Part shown: piece after piece, positions 34,282 through 42,893 of the stretch
Layout of the letters: every line of letters begins with the position of its first letter
Position numbering within the stretch: position 1 is the stretch's first letter
Source of the DNA: Sphingomonas sp. Root241
GTDB lineage: Bacteria > Pseudomonadota > Alphaproteobacteria > Sphingomonadales > Sphingomonadaceae
DNA length: 64,000 nucleotides
Assembly (NCBI RefSeq): GCF_001428865.1
Contig: NZ_LMIV01000002.1
Location: 186,001 to 250,000 of the forward strand
Direction of reading: 5' to 3'
The notes under the pieces: model-generated
Seen by the model: only the letters and a program-made list of their open reading frames with translations
The model's database searches: none
Told to the model about the DNA's origin: nothing
Program-made: the position numbers and the translations under genes

Positions 34282-35560
34282 TTGGCGGATATTCGGATCG
34301 ATCGCGGCGCTGGCGATCGCCGGCCCGGCCTGGCCCCAAACCGCTACCGCACCAATGCCCTCTCCCGATTCGCGCAGCCTCACTGCGCAGGGCGAACTGG
34401 CCAGGCGTGTCGTCGCCGAGGGCAAGGTGCCGGGCATCGTCATCCTCAGCGCGGTGGGCAACAGCATGCCCCATATGGTCGCCGAGGGGCGGATCGCGAT
34501 CGAGCCGGATGCCCCGGCCGCCAATGCCGACAGCCTGTGGCGCATCTATTCGATGACCAAGCCGATCACCGGAATCGCCGCGATGATCCTGGTCGAGGAA
34601 GGCAAGCTAAGGCTCGACCAGCCGATCAGCGATTTCATCCCGGCGTTCAAGGACATGAAGGTCCTCGTCGATCCAGCCAAGGACCTGACCAGCCGTCCCG
34701 CCACGCGCCCGATCACGGTGCGCAACCTGCTCACCCACACGGCCGGCCTCGGCTATACCATCGTCACCAAGGGTCCGCTGCTCGTCGAATATAACCGGCT
34801 CGGGATCAATCCCGCGCAGGTCAACGCATTGCTCGAGCCCGGCATGCGCGCCGCACGGCCGTCGACTCTCGAAGAATTCGCGAACCGCACCGCGACATTG
34901 CCGCTGATCGCCGATCCGGGCACCAAATGGAGCTATTCGATCGGGCTCGATGTTCTCGGCCGGGTTATCGAAGTCGCCGGCGGCATTCCGTTCGACCAGT
35001 TCGTCAACACGCGCATCTTCGCGCCGCTCAAGATGCAGTCGAGCTTCTGGACGGTGCCGCAGGCGAAAGCCGGCATCCTCGCCACCAATTACATGGCGCC
35101 CAAGGTCGCGATCGATCAGGGCGCTACTTCGGTATGGCTCCAGCCGCCCAGCTTCCCTTATGGCGGCGCCGGCCTCGTCATGTCGGCGCGCGATTATGAC
35201 CGTTTCCTCCACATGCTGCTGAACGGTGGCGAGCTCGACGGCGCTCGTATCCTCAAGCCCGAGACGGTGCGGCTGGCGATGTCGGACCTGCTTCCGCCCA
35301 GCGTCGATCGCTCGACCCTCGCGCAGATGACCGCCGATACCGGTGCGCCGATGGGCTTCGGCGCGGGCGGCTCGGTCTATCTCGCCGACGTTCCCGGCGG
35401 TCCGGGCAAGGGCACCTATGGCTGGGCCGGCGCGGCGGGGTCGATCGGCTGGGTCGATCCGGCGCACCGCCTGCGCGCGACGATGATGATCAATTCGTTC
35501 AGCGAGCAGGCGCTCAAGCGCGAAACATCGAAGGCGATCTACGCCGATCTCGCCCGGTGA
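34274..35560 (+). CDS. Class C beta-lactamase-fold serine hydrolase, secreted
   Basis: 428 residues. A signal peptide (MRSWRIFGSIAALAIAGPAWPQ) precedes a beta-lactamase/penicillin-binding domain with the SxxK motif SMTK (about residues 94-97), the YxN-type YSI and a late AGAAGSIGWVDP in the KTG position. Family members include esterases, peptidases and true class C beta-lactamases. The lack of a canonical YAN and KTG makes an esterase or peptidase more likely than antibiotic resistance. It overlaps both neighbours (mutY, nudC) and is thus co-transcribed. Confidence 0.88.
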   Translation: MRSWRIFGSIAALAIAGPAWPQTATAPMPSPDSRSLTAQGELARRVVAEGKVPGIVILSAVGNSMPHMVAEGRIAIEPDAPAANADSLWRIYSMTKPITGIAAMILVEEGKLRLDQPISDFIPAFKDMKVLVDPAKDLTSRPATRPITVRNLLTHTAGLGYTIVTKGPLLVEYNRLGINPAQVNALLEPGMRAARPSTLEEFANRTATLPLIADPGTKWSYSIGLDVLGRVIEVAGGIPFDQFVNTRIFAPLKMQSSFWTVPQAKAGILATNYMAPKVAIDQGATSVWLQPPSFPYGGAGLVMSARDYDRFLHMLLNGGELDGARILKPETVRLAMSDLLPPSVDRSTLAQMTADTGAPMGFGAGGSVYLADVPGGPGKGTYGWAGAAGSIGWVDPAHRLRATMMINSFSEQALKRETSKAIYADLAR

Positions 35561-36423
35561 GGGCGCCCGGCTTTACCGGCGGCACGCTCGATCGTGCCGA
35601 CCGGGTCCGCCACGAACCGGCGCTGCTCGCCGCCGCCGAAGCCGATCCGCGCGCCCAGCTGCTCGTGCTCCACGGGCTGGATCCCGAGCTCGACGAGGCC
35701 GATCGCCTCGTCTGGACGTCGCTCGATGCCGCGCCGGGCGAGCGGCTGTTCCTCGGCTTTGACGAAGGTGTTCCGCTCTTCGCTGCCGCACCCCCGCGCG
35801 GCCAGGTCTTCTCCGGCATGCGCTCGCCGGCCCTGTTCGCGATGCTCGATCGCTTCCATGCGCAGGATGCCGCGCTCTACGCCGCCGCGCGTAGCCTCGT
35901 CGATTGGCACGCCCGCCACGGCTATTGCGCGGTCTGCGCCACGCCCACCGCGATCTTCCGCGCCGGCTGGGGACGGTCCTGCCCCAATTGCCATGCCGAG
36001 CATTTTCCGCGGGTCGATCCGGTGGTGATCATGCTTGCCGAGCTCGGCGACAAGGTGCTGCTCGGCCGGCAGCCGCCATGGCCGCAGGGGCGTTACTCGG
36101 CGTTGGCCGGTTTCCTCGAAGTCGGAGAATCGATCGAGGAAGCAGTCCGCCGCGAGATATTCGAGGAAGCGGGGGTCCGCGTCGGCGCGGTGCGCTATGT
36201 CGCCAGCCAGCCCTGGCCTTTTCCCTCGTCGCTGATGATCGCCTGTATCGGCGAGGCCGAGGACGACGCGATCACGATCGATGTCCATGAGCTCGAGGAC
36301 GCCCGCTGGTTCAGCCGCGACGAGGCGCGGTTGGCACTCGCCGGCGATCCTGCGGCCCCGTTCGGTGCACCGCCGCCTTATGCGATTGCGCACACGCTGC
36401 TGACCGCCTGGGTCGAGGGCTAA
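35557..36423 (+). CDS. nudC: NAD(+) diphosphatase / RNA-decapping NudC
   Basis: 288 residues. The zinc ribbon is CAVCATPT...CPNC (about 126-148). The Nudix box is at about 187-209 (GFLEVGESIEEAVRREIFEEAGV). The signature SQPWPFPSSLM distinguishes NADH pyrophosphatases. It hydrolyses NAD(H) to NMN(H) and AMP and, in E. coli, removes NAD caps from RNA. The GTG start overlaps the stop of the serine hydrolase gene (GTGA). Confidence 0.93.
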   Translation: MRAPGFTGGTLDRADRVRHEPALLAAAEADPRAQLLVLHGLDPELDEADRLVWTSLDAAPGERLFLGFDEGVPLFAAAPPRGQVFSGMRSPALFAMLDRFHAQDAALYAAARSLVDWHARHGYCAVCATPTAIFRAGWGRSCPNCHAEHFPRVDPVVIMLAELGDKVLLGRQPPWPQGRYSALAGFLEVGESIEEAVRREIFEEAGVRVGAVRYVASQPWPFPSSLMIACIGEAEDDAITIDVHELEDARWFSRDEARLALAGDPAAPFGAPPPYAIAHTLLTAWVEG

Positions 36424-36929
36424 TCGTCGTCGGCTACGGGCTGGGTCGCCCAGCTCGCATGCAGCGTCGGCACCGCCAGATGGAGCGTCATCAGGTAGAA
36501 GCCGAGCGAGCGCAGCTGATCGAGGATCGTGAAGCGCGGCCAGTCGCCGATCAGCGCGAGGCCGATCACCAGCCAGATGCCGGCGAATGCCGCCATGCTG
36601 ACTGCGGCGAACCCGGCGAGCATCGCGCGGCTCCGCAATGCGCGATCGAACTCGTCGACACGTTCGGGTGACCCCCACGGCTTGAGCGGCCCGAAGATCG
36701 GCAGCATCACCGCGATCGCGAAGCCCAGCATGATCAGCGCATAGCCCGCATTGACCAGATCGATGCGGATCAATCCCGTCAGCATGCCCGCCGATGCCAT
36801 CGCCAGCGCGACGATCGGCACCCAGCGCAGATGCCGCCGGCGCGCCTGTCCCCTGGCGATGGCGGGGACGCCGGTATGTTCGGCGGCGGCGTCGAGCCTG
36901 GCGAAAAAGCGTTGGTTGAACTTGGTCAT
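36420..36929 (-). CDS. Four-helix membrane protein of unknown function, paired with an XRE regulator
   Basis: 169 residues. The cytoplasmic N-terminus has FFARLDAAAEHTGVPAIARGQARRR. Four predicted helices follow in two pairs (VPIVALAMASAGMLTGLIRI and ALIMLGFAIAVMLPIFGP, then AGFAAVSMAAFAGIWLVIGLALI and LGFYLMTLHLAV). It lies 10 bp after the small XRE gene on the same strand. Small XRE regulator plus membrane protein pairs are common and usually of unknown role. No family name can be given. Confidence 0.75.
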   Translation of the reverse strand: MTKFNQRFFARLDAAAEHTGVPAIARGQARRRHLRWVPIVALAMASAGMLTGLIRIDLVNAGYALIMLGFAIAVMLPIFGPLKPWGSPERVDEFDRALRSRAMLAGFAAVSMAAFAGIWLVIGLALIGDWPRFTILDQLRSLGFYLMTLHLAVPTLHASWATQPVADDD

Positions 36930-36939
36930 GGACCGGCTC

Positions 36940-37182
36940 CTATTCGGCGGCGCGGCGCAGCGCCGTCGCCACGGATTCGAAGGGATCGAAGGAGAAGAGC
37001 AATTCGATCGGCACGTCGAACACCCGGGCGATCTTCATCGCCAGCTCCAAGCTCGGGCTGTAATCGCCGCGCTCGAGATAGCCGATCGTCTGCGGGTTGA
37101 CGCCCGCCGCGTCCGCCAGCGCGCGACGGCTCATCCCGCGCTCGGCGCGGAACAAAGCGATGCGATTGTGGATTTGCGACAT
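36940..37182 (-). CDS. Small XRE-family HTH regulator
   Basis: 80 residues, essentially one helix-turn-helix (NRIALFRAERGMSRRALADAAGVNPQTIGYLERGDYSPSLELAMKIARVFDVPIELLF), of the YozG-like type found beside membrane protein genes. It probably represses its own operon: a near-palindrome GTTGT-N6-ACAAC lies at 37206-37221, just upstream of its start. Confidence 0.88.
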   Translation of the reverse strand: MSQIHNRIALFRAERGMSRRALADAAGVNPQTIGYLERGDYSPSLELAMKIARVFDVPIELLFSFDPFESVATALRRAAE

Positions 37183-37205
37183 TGCAGCGACTCAGGCGAC
37201 GATAT

Positions 37206-37221
37206 GTTGTCTATACACAAC
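37206..37221. promoter_or_regulatory. Operator candidate for the XRE regulator
   Basis: GTTGT (37206-37210) and ACAAC (37217-37221) are inverted around CTATAC, 24-39 bp before the XRE start codon. The only mismatched pair is the two C residues flanking TATA. The position suits autoregulation. Confidence 0.4.
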
Positions 37222-37250
37222 GAATCATCGCATGAGTCAAGCGGGGCCGG

Positions 37251-38141
37251 TCAGGGCCGCTCGCGCGCCTGCGGGTAGGTGCCGAGCACGCGCATCCACT
37301 TCGAATGGAATTTGAGTTCCTCGAGCGCGCGATCGACTGCGGGATCGCCCGGGCCGCCGACGATATCGGCATAGAATTCGGTCGCCGCGAAGCTGCCGCC
37401 GCGCTGATAGCTCTCCAGCTTGGTCATGTTGACGCCGTTGGTCGCGAACCCGCCAAGTGCCTTGTAGAGCGCCGCCGAGACGTTCTTCACTTCGAAAATG
37501 AAGGTCGTCATCACCGGGCCCGCGATCGGCAATGCCAGTGGTTCGCGTGCCAGCACGACGAAGCGCGTCATGTTGTGCTCGGCATCCGCCAAGTCCGATT
37601 CGAGCAGATTGAGTCCATAAAGCTCGGCGGCTCCCGGCGGCGCTAGCGCGGCAATCGCGGGATCGGCCATCTCGGCGATCACGGCAGCGGCACCCGCAGT
37701 GTCGGGATAGGCGACCGGCGCGATCCCGCGTGCCTTGAGCCAGTGACGGCATTGGCCGAGCGCCTGCGGGTGGCTCATCGCCTGGCGGACCTGGTCGAGA
37801 GTGCCGGTGCCCATCAGCCCGTAGCGAATCGGCAGGAAATGCTCGCCGGTGATCGCCAGGCCCGATTCGGGCAGCAGGAAATGGATGTCGGCGACGCGGC
37901 CGTGGAGCGAATTCTCGATCGGGATCATCGCGCGGTCGGCGCGGCCTTCCTTCACGGCATCGATCGCGTCCTCGAACGAAAAGCACGGCAAGGGCAGCCC
38001 GTCGGCAAAGGCTTCGCGCACCGCGATGTGCGAATTGGCACCCGGCGCGCCCTGGAACGCCACGGTGCGCCCCGGCTCGGCCGAGGCCTTGGCGATCATG
38101 TCCGCGACGATGGGCCGCGCAGGTGCTGCGAAATTCTCCAT
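37251..38141 (-). CDS. pheA: Prephenate dehydratase
   Basis: A 296-residue enzyme that converts prephenate to phenylpyruvate in phenylalanine synthesis. The catalytic domain has TVAFQGAPGANSHIAV, IPIENSLHGRV and the conserved TRF motif (HNMTRFVVL). The C-terminal ACT domain (about 205-290) with GVNMTKLESYQRGG gives feedback inhibition by phenylalanine; the ESRP motif is here ESYQ, a known variant. There is no fused chorismate mutase; a separate AroQ is at 22035. It is divergent from the cytochrome c gene, an arrangement common in alphaproteobacteria. Confidence 0.95.
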   Translation of the reverse strand: MENFAAPARPIVADMIAKASAEPGRTVAFQGAPGANSHIAVREAFADGLPLPCFSFEDAIDAVKEGRADRAMIPIENSLHGRVADIHFLLPESGLAITGEHFLPIRYGLMGTGTLDQVRQAMSHPQALGQCRHWLKARGIAPVAYPDTAGAAAVIAEMADPAIAALAPPGAAELYGLNLLESDLADAEHNMTRFVVLAREPLALPIAGPVMTTFIFEVKNVSAALYKALGGFATNGVNMTKLESYQRGGSFAATEFYADIVGGPGDPAVDRALEELKFHSKWMRVLGTYPQARERP

Positions 38142-38242
38142 GGGATCGCGCGCTAGCGGTGCGCGTTTCCCGCGGCAACCCCGGCTTGCGATAGCAAAAA
38201 CCGCAGCCTAAAGGGCGGACGACTTTCCTTTAGGGGCGTGTG

Positions 38243-38923
38243 ATGGACGATCGGTTCAATACGATTGCGGGTTGGGCACTGGCGGGCGGCATTGCGGCGC
38301 TCGGCCTTTCGATCGTGAGCGGCATGGTCTTCCACTCCGAGCGGCCCGAGAAGATGGGCTACGCGATCGAAGGCGTCGAGGATACGAGCGAAGGCGGTGG
38401 TGCCGCCGTCGCGCCGATCGCGACCCGCCTCGCTGCCGCCGATGTCGCCAAGGGCGCCGACATATTCAAGCAGTGCACCGCCTGTCATACGATCAATCAG
38501 GGCGGCGCGTCGGGCATCGGCCCCAATCTCTATGCCGCAGTCGGCAAGCCGCACGGCCATGTCCCGGGCTTCGCTTATTCGGACGCGCTCAAGGCGGTTC
38601 CCGGCACCTGGACCTTCGAAGCGCTCGATTCGTGGCTCACCTCTCCGCGCAAATACGCGCCGGGCACCAAGATGACCTTCGCCGGCCTGTCGAACCCGCA
38701 GGATCGCGCGAACGTGATCGCCTACCTCAACAGCCAGGGCTCGAACCTGCCGCTGCCGGCTGCTTCCGCCGCGGGGGAAGAACCCGCCGCGGGCAACGCA
38801 GCCGAGGCGAACGTCGCCGAAGGTGCCGGGACCGCCAACGTCTCCAACGAGGCGACGCCGGCCGAAGGCACTCCGGCCAAGGATCCGCAGGCTGCGATCC
38901 AGGCCGAGAAGAAGGGCCACTGA
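38243..38923 (+). CDS. Membrane-anchored c-type cytochrome
   Basis: 226 residues. An N-terminal uncleaved helix (TIAGWALAGGIAALGLSIVSGMVF) anchors the protein. A class I cytochrome c domain (about 70-175) has the haem motif CTACH and the axial Met in PGTKMTF. The C-terminus is an Ala/Glu-rich disordered tail. This is the CycM/cytochrome c552 type that carries electrons between complex III and a terminal oxidase in alphaproteobacteria. A GTG immediately before the ATG is also possible as the start. Confidence 0.92.
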   Translation: MDDRFNTIAGWALAGGIAALGLSIVSGMVFHSERPEKMGYAIEGVEDTSEGGGAAVAPIATRLAAADVAKGADIFKQCTACHTINQGGASGIGPNLYAAVGKPHGHVPGFAYSDALKAVPGTWTFEALDSWLTSPRKYAPGTKMTFAGLSNPQDRANVIAYLNSQGSNLPLPAASAAGEEPAAGNAAEANVAEGAGTANVSNEATPAEGTPAKDPQAAIQAEKKGH

Positions 38924-38930
38924 GCCGAGA

Positions 38931-40859
38931 CTAGAGGTCGGGCAGCGCCTGCCCGGCCTCGCCCCAGCCTTGCAGCGCGCGGCTCGTCGCGCGTTCGAGC
39001 AAGGTAGCGGCATCGCGGATCGTGTAGAGCTTGGCGGATTCCAGATCCCGCAGCTCGGTCCAGCTGATGGGTGCGGCGACTGGCGCATTCTCGCGTGCCC
39101 GCGCGACATAAGGCAGCACTGCAGTCGCGCCGCGTTGGTTGCGCAGATAGTCGATGAAGATCTTGCCCTTGCGGGTGACCTTTTTGAGATTGGCGGTGAA
39201 GCGATCGGGTTCGGCCTGCGCCAGCGCCCGTGCGAAGCGCTCGGCGAAGCTGCGCACCGCGGGCCAATCTGCCTCGGGGAGCAGCGGCACCACAACATGG
39301 ACGCCCTTGCCGCCTGACAGCAATGGCCAGCTCGTCAGGCCAATATCGGCGAGATGGCCCTTCAGATCCTCGGCGGCCCTTCGGACCTGCGCGAAATCGA
39401 GCCCCTCGTCGGGATCGAGATCGAAGACCAGCCGGTCGGGCTTCTCGATATCGGCGACGAGGCTGCCCCAGCCATGGAACTCGATCGTGCCCATCTGGAC
39501 GCAGGCCATGATCCCGTCGAGATCGTCGACATAGAGATAGGGTTCGACCGAGCCGTCCTTCTCGCGGACGTCGACATGATGGACACGCTCGCCGAAGCTG
39601 CCGGCGTCGTGCTTCTGGAAGAAACAATGTTTCGCGCGTCCCTGCGGGCAGCGGACGAGGCTGATTGGGCGGTTCGCCAGCCAGCGCAGCGCCACCGGGG
39701 CGATCGCGGTGTAATAATCGGCAAGCTGGCCCTTGGTGAGACCGGCCTCGGGGTAAATCACCCGATCGCGGCTGCTGATCTTGATGCTCGATGGAGCGGG
39801 GGCAGGGATCTCAGGCAGCGGCGCGGGCTTTTCGGCCACGACGTCCCTGGGCTTCTTGTCCTCGCGCAGCCCGATGAAGCTGCCATGGCGCACGACATTC
39901 TCGGCGGTGAATTCGGTGAAGGCGATTTCGGCGACCAATTTGGGTTGGAGCCATTGCGCGCCGCGCGCCTCGGCGCGGGGAACCTTCACCGGTGCTTCTT
40001 TTGCCGGAATCCTGTCGAAGCGTTCGCGAAGGTCGTGGAGCGTGGCCTGGTTGAAGCCCGTACCCACCTTGCCGGCATAGACGAGGCCATCGGGGCCGTT
40101 GAGCGCGAGCAGGAGCGAGCGGAAGCCGCGGCCCTTGGCGCTGCTCGGGGTCCAGCCGATGATCAGGAATTCCTGGCGATGGATGCATTTGACCTTGAGC
40201 CAGGCCTTGGTGCGCGCGCCGCGATAGGGTGCATCGGCGCGCTTCGAGACGATCCCCTCATAGCCTTCGCGGCACATCGTCTCGAACAGCTTCTCGCCCG
40301 CGCCGACGATATGTTCGGAGAAGAGGATGCGCCCGTCGGCGCCGTCCAGCAGCGCGCGCAGCCGCTCTTTCCGGGCGAGCTGGGGGAGCTTGGTCGTATC
40401 CTCGTGGTCGGCGAGCAGGTCGAAGGCGAAGAAAGTCAGGTCTTCACCGCCGTTCGCGATCGCCTCCTGCAGCGTCGAGAAATCGGGCTTGCCTTCCTTG
40501 TAGGCGACGATCTCGCCGTCAATCAGCGCGGGGGCAGGGAGCGTCTTTGCCGCCTCGGCAATGCCCGGAAACTTGTCGGTCCAGTCGAGACCCGTGCGCG
40601 TGTAGATTTTCGGGCCCTTGGCACCCGTGGCGATCAGCGCGCGATAGCCGTCATATTTGACTTCGTGGAGCCATTGGTTGCCGGCGGGCACGCTGTCGAC
40701 GAGGGTGGCGAGCTGGGGGGACTGGAAGGCGGGTAGTTTCGATCCTCCCCGTCCCGGGGAGGATCTTGGCCTTTTTGCCCTCCGCGATTTCCTGCATCGT
40801 CCGTCCGGTCGTGATGCTGGTGAGCCCGGTTTCGACCAGATAATCCGTGGCACCGGCAT
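38931..40859 (-). CDS. ligD: DNA ligase D, ligase-polymerase part (frame B of a split ligD)
   Basis: 642 residues as an open frame, of which the first ~45 are out-of-frame sequence shared with the upstream half. The ATP-dependent ligase domain has the nucleotidyl-Lys motif EVKYDGYR and DGEIVAYKEG, then GIVSKRADAPYRG and AWLKVKC. The primase-polymerase domain has RVIYPEAGLTKG, the metal-binding FDLDPDEG and LSGGKGVHVVVPL. This is LigD of the NHEJ pathway in the order phosphoesterase-ligase-polymerase. The phosphoesterase part is in another frame (40651-41349). The break coincides with the palindrome at 40741-40765; without it both parts fuse to 797 residues. Whether this half is translated alone is unknown. 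Confidence 0.9.
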   Translation of the reverse strand: MPVPRIIWSKPGSPASRPDGRCRKSRRAKRPRSSPGRGGSKLPAFQSPQLATLVDSVPAGNQWLHEVKYDGYRALIATGAKGPKIYTRTGLDWTDKFPGIAEAAKTLPAPALIDGEIVAYKEGKPDFSTLQEAIANGGEDLTFFAFDLLADHEDTTKLPQLARKERLRALLDGADGRILFSEHIVGAGEKLFETMCREGYEGIVSKRADAPYRGARTKAWLKVKCIHRQEFLIIGWTPSSAKGRGFRSLLLALNGPDGLVYAGKVGTGFNQATLHDLRERFDRIPAKEAPVKVPRAEARGAQWLQPKLVAEIAFTEFTAENVVRHGSFIGLREDKKPRDVVAEKPAPLPEIPAPAPSSIKISSRDRVIYPEAGLTKGQLADYYTAIAPVALRWLANRPISLVRCPQGRAKHCFFQKHDAGSFGERVHHVDVREKDGSVEPYLYVDDLDGIMACVQMGTIEFHGWGSLVADIEKPDRLVFDLDPDEGLDFAQVRRAAEDLKGHLADIGLTSWPLLSGGKGVHVVVPLLPEADWPAVRSFAERFARALAQAEPDRFTANLKKVTRKGKIFIDYLRNQRGATAVLPYVARARENAPVAAPISWTELRDLESAKLYTIRDAATLLERATSRALQGWGEAGQALPDL

Positions 40860-41349
40860 ATGCGTCGTCGATCTTCCGCAGCAGCCAGTTCTCGTTCTTC
40901 TCGTTGCCGCGCGGCTTGAGGCGGATGAGCAGCCATTCGCCCTTCATCCGCTCGCCTTCGAGCCGGAAATGGAGGTGGCCCTTCTCCAGGTCCTTCGCGC
41001 TCTTGCCCTCGACCGGCTCCCAGACGCCGTCGTCCCACAGCATCACCGTGCCGCCGCCATATTGGCCCTTGGGGATCGTGCCTTCGAAATCGGCATAAGA
41101 GAGCGGATGATCCTCGGTCCGCACGGCGAGACGCTTCTCGTTGGGGTCGAGACTGGGGCCGCGGGTGACGGCCCAACTCTTGAGCACCCCGTCTACTTCG
41201 AGACGAAAGTCCCAATGGAGGCGCGTCGCATCGTGCTTCTGCACCATGAAGCGATTGCCGCCGGTGCGTGCGATCTTCCCCGCCGGCTCGGCGGTCCGAG
41301 TGAAATCACGCTTGGCGTTGTATTTGGCGAGGGGATCGCGACCGGCCAC
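40651..41349 (-). CDS. ligD: DNA ligase D, 3'-phosphoesterase part (frame A of a split ligD)
   Basis: 232 residues from GTG 41349, 3 bp after the ku stop. The phosphoesterase domain (about 20-150) has HDATRLHWDFRLE, SWAVTRGPSLDP and EDHPLSYADFEGTIPKGQYGGG, with the His/Asp metal ligands present. After EIAEGKKAK the frame enters the 25-bp palindrome and ends with ~35 out-of-frame residues before a stop at 40651. The phosphoesterase domain is complete, so a stand-alone product is conceivable. Confidence 0.88.
   Translation of the reverse strand: MAGRDPLAKYNAKRDFTRTAEPAGKIARTGGNRFMVQKHDATRLHWDFRLEVDGVLKSWAVTRGPSLDPNEKRLAVRTEDHPLSYADFEGTIPKGQYGGGTVMLWDDGVWEPVEGKSAKDLEKGHLHFRLEGERMKGEWLLIRLKPRGNEKNENWLLRKIDDAYAGATDYLVETGLTSITTGRTMQEIAEGKKAKILPGTGRIETTRLPVPPARHPRRQRARRQPMAPRSQI
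40741..40765. repeat. 25-bp perfect palindrome interrupting ligD
   Basis: GATCCTCCCCG (40741-40751) and CGGGGAGGATC (40755-40765) flank TCC. The core matches the arms of the repeat in truB (9396-9525). Its length is 3n+1, and removing exactly these 25 bp joins the two ligD frames through EGKKAKKLPAFQSPQLATLV. Confidence 0.9.
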
Positions 41350-41352
41350 GGA

Positions 41353-42222
41353 TCAGGCCCGCTTCCTCGCCGGCGCCTTCTTCGCAGGCGCCTTGGCGGG
41401 CTTGGTCTTCACCGCCGCGCTCGACTTGGCCTCGGGCCGCTCGAGCGACTTCTTGAGCGCGGCCATCAGGTCCACGACGTTCGATCCGCGGCTCGGAGCG
41501 CCTTCGTCGGCTTCCTCGATGATCTTCCTGCCCTTGGCCTTCTTCTTGCGCTCGATCAGGTCCTTGAGCGCGTCGACATAGCGGTCGTGGAATTCCTTGG
41601 GGTCGAACTTCGCGACTTTCTTGTCGATCAGCGTCTCGGCGAGGCCGAGCAATTCGGGGTCGGGTGCAGTGTCGGGGATGTCGCGGAAATAGCCTTGCGC
41701 CTTGTTGACTTCGTCGGCGTAGCGCAACGTCTCGAGCACCATGCCGCGCCCGCACGGCTTGAGGCTGACGACATATTCGCGGCCCCTGAGCGCAAGCTGG
41801 CCGAGCCCCACCTTGCGTGTCCGCTTCAACGCCTCACGCAGCACGATGAACGCCTCCTCGGCGAGATCGTCGGCGGGGACGACGAAATAAGGCTTCTCAT
41901 AATAGAGCACGTCGATCTCGTCGGCGTCGACGAACTGCGTGAGCTCGAGCGTCTTCTTCGATTCGAGCTTTACCGCATCGATTTCGTCCTGCTCGAGCAG
42001 GACGTAGCTGCCTTTCTCATATTCGAAGCCCTTGACGATCTCCTCTACGTCGACCGGGCCGACGCCGGGAGCGACCTTCTCATATTTGATCCGCTTGCCG
42101 GTCGGCTCGTGGATCTGGTGGAAGCTGATCTGCGCGCCCGATTTGGTCGCGGAGTAGATCTCGACCGGGATCGAGACCAGCGCCAGCCTTATCTGTCCCT
42201 GCCAATAGGCGCGCGCGGCCAT
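41353..42222 (-). CDS. ku: NHEJ protein Ku
   Basis: A 289-residue bacterial Ku that binds DNA double-strand ends as a homodimeric ring and recruits LigD. The core begins MAARAYWQGQIRLALVSIPVEIYSA and includes KRIKYEKVAPGVGPV, FVDADEIDVLYYEKPYF and the LigD-interacting region. The tail is Lys/Ala-rich (KTKPAKAPAKKAPARKRA), typical of DNA-binding Ku C-termini. The ATG at 42222 has AGGGAG six bases upstream and is favoured over TTG two codons earlier. It is directly followed by ligD. Confidence 0.96.
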   Translation of the reverse strand: MAARAYWQGQIRLALVSIPVEIYSATKSGAQISFHQIHEPTGKRIKYEKVAPGVGPVDVEEIVKGFEYEKGSYVLLEQDEIDAVKLESKKTLELTQFVDADEIDVLYYEKPYFVVPADDLAEEAFIVLREALKRTRKVGLGQLALRGREYVVSLKPCGRGMVLETLRYADEVNKAQGYFRDIPDTAPDPELLGLAETLIDKKVAKFDPKEFHDRYVDALKDLIERKKKAKGRKIIEEADEGAPSRGSNVVDLMAALKKSLERPEAKSSAAVKTKPAKAPAKKAPARKRA

Positions 42223-42314
42223 CTCCAACTCCCTCGTTGCGAAACCGATTCAATTCGCCAGACCGGAGTCCGTTCCTCGACACCAAAATGGTGTCGGCGT
42301 AGAGGGCAGGCACG

Positions 42315-42893
42315 ATGACAACCGATCCCTTCCAGCTGTTCGACGCGTGGTTCGCCGAGGCGCGGGCGAGCGAGCCCAATGATTCCAACGCGATGGCGCT
42401 GGCGACGGTCGACGCCGCTGGCCAGCCTTCGGTGCGGATGGTGCTGCTCAAAGGGCACGGACCCGACGGTTTCGTGTTCTACACCAATCGCGAGAGCCGC
42501 AAGGCAGGCGAACTCGCCGCTGTGCCCAAGGCGGCGCTGCTGTTCCACTGGAAGTCGCTGCGCCGCCAGATCCGCATCGAAGGCACGGTCGCCCAGGTGA
42601 CCGATGCCGAGAGCGACGCTTATTTCGCCAGCCGCAGCCGCGATTCGCAGCTCGGCGCCTGGGCCTCGGAACAGTCGCGCCCGCTCGATGCGCGCGCGAC
42701 CTTAGAGGCGCGCTACGAGGAAATGCGCGCACGCTTCGAGAGCGGCGAGGTGCCGCGGCCGCCGCATTGGGGCGGGTATCGCGTCGTCCCCTCGGCAATC
42801 GAATTCTGGCAGGACCGCGAACACCGGCTCCACGAGCGCCGGCTGTTCGTCCCGGCCGCGAACGGCTGGAGCGAAGGACTCCTTTACCCATGA
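42315..42893 (+). CDS. pdxH: Pyridoxamine 5'-phosphate oxidase
   Basis: 192 residues, the FMN enzyme that makes pyridoxal 5'-phosphate. It shows DPFQLFDAWFAEA, PSVRMVLLKGHGPDGFVFYTNRES, KAALLFHWKSLRRQIRIEG, SQLGAWASEQS and the C-terminal signature FWQDREHRLHERRLF. It is divergent from ku and overlaps the CDF gene by ATGA. Confidence 0.96.
   Translation: MTTDPFQLFDAWFAEARASEPNDSNAMALATVDAAGQPSVRMVLLKGHGPDGFVFYTNRESRKAGELAAVPKAALLFHWKSLRRQIRIEGTVAQVTDAESDAYFASRSRDSQLGAWASEQSRPLDARATLEARYEEMRARFESGEVPRPPHWGGYRVVPSAIEFWQDREHRLHERRLFVPAANGWSEGLLYP

Noticed and set aside
34274..35560. Class C beta-lactamase (antibiotic resistance) annotation
   Set aside because: SMTK is present, but the YAN and KTG motifs are not canonical, so only a general serine hydrolase of this fold is supported.
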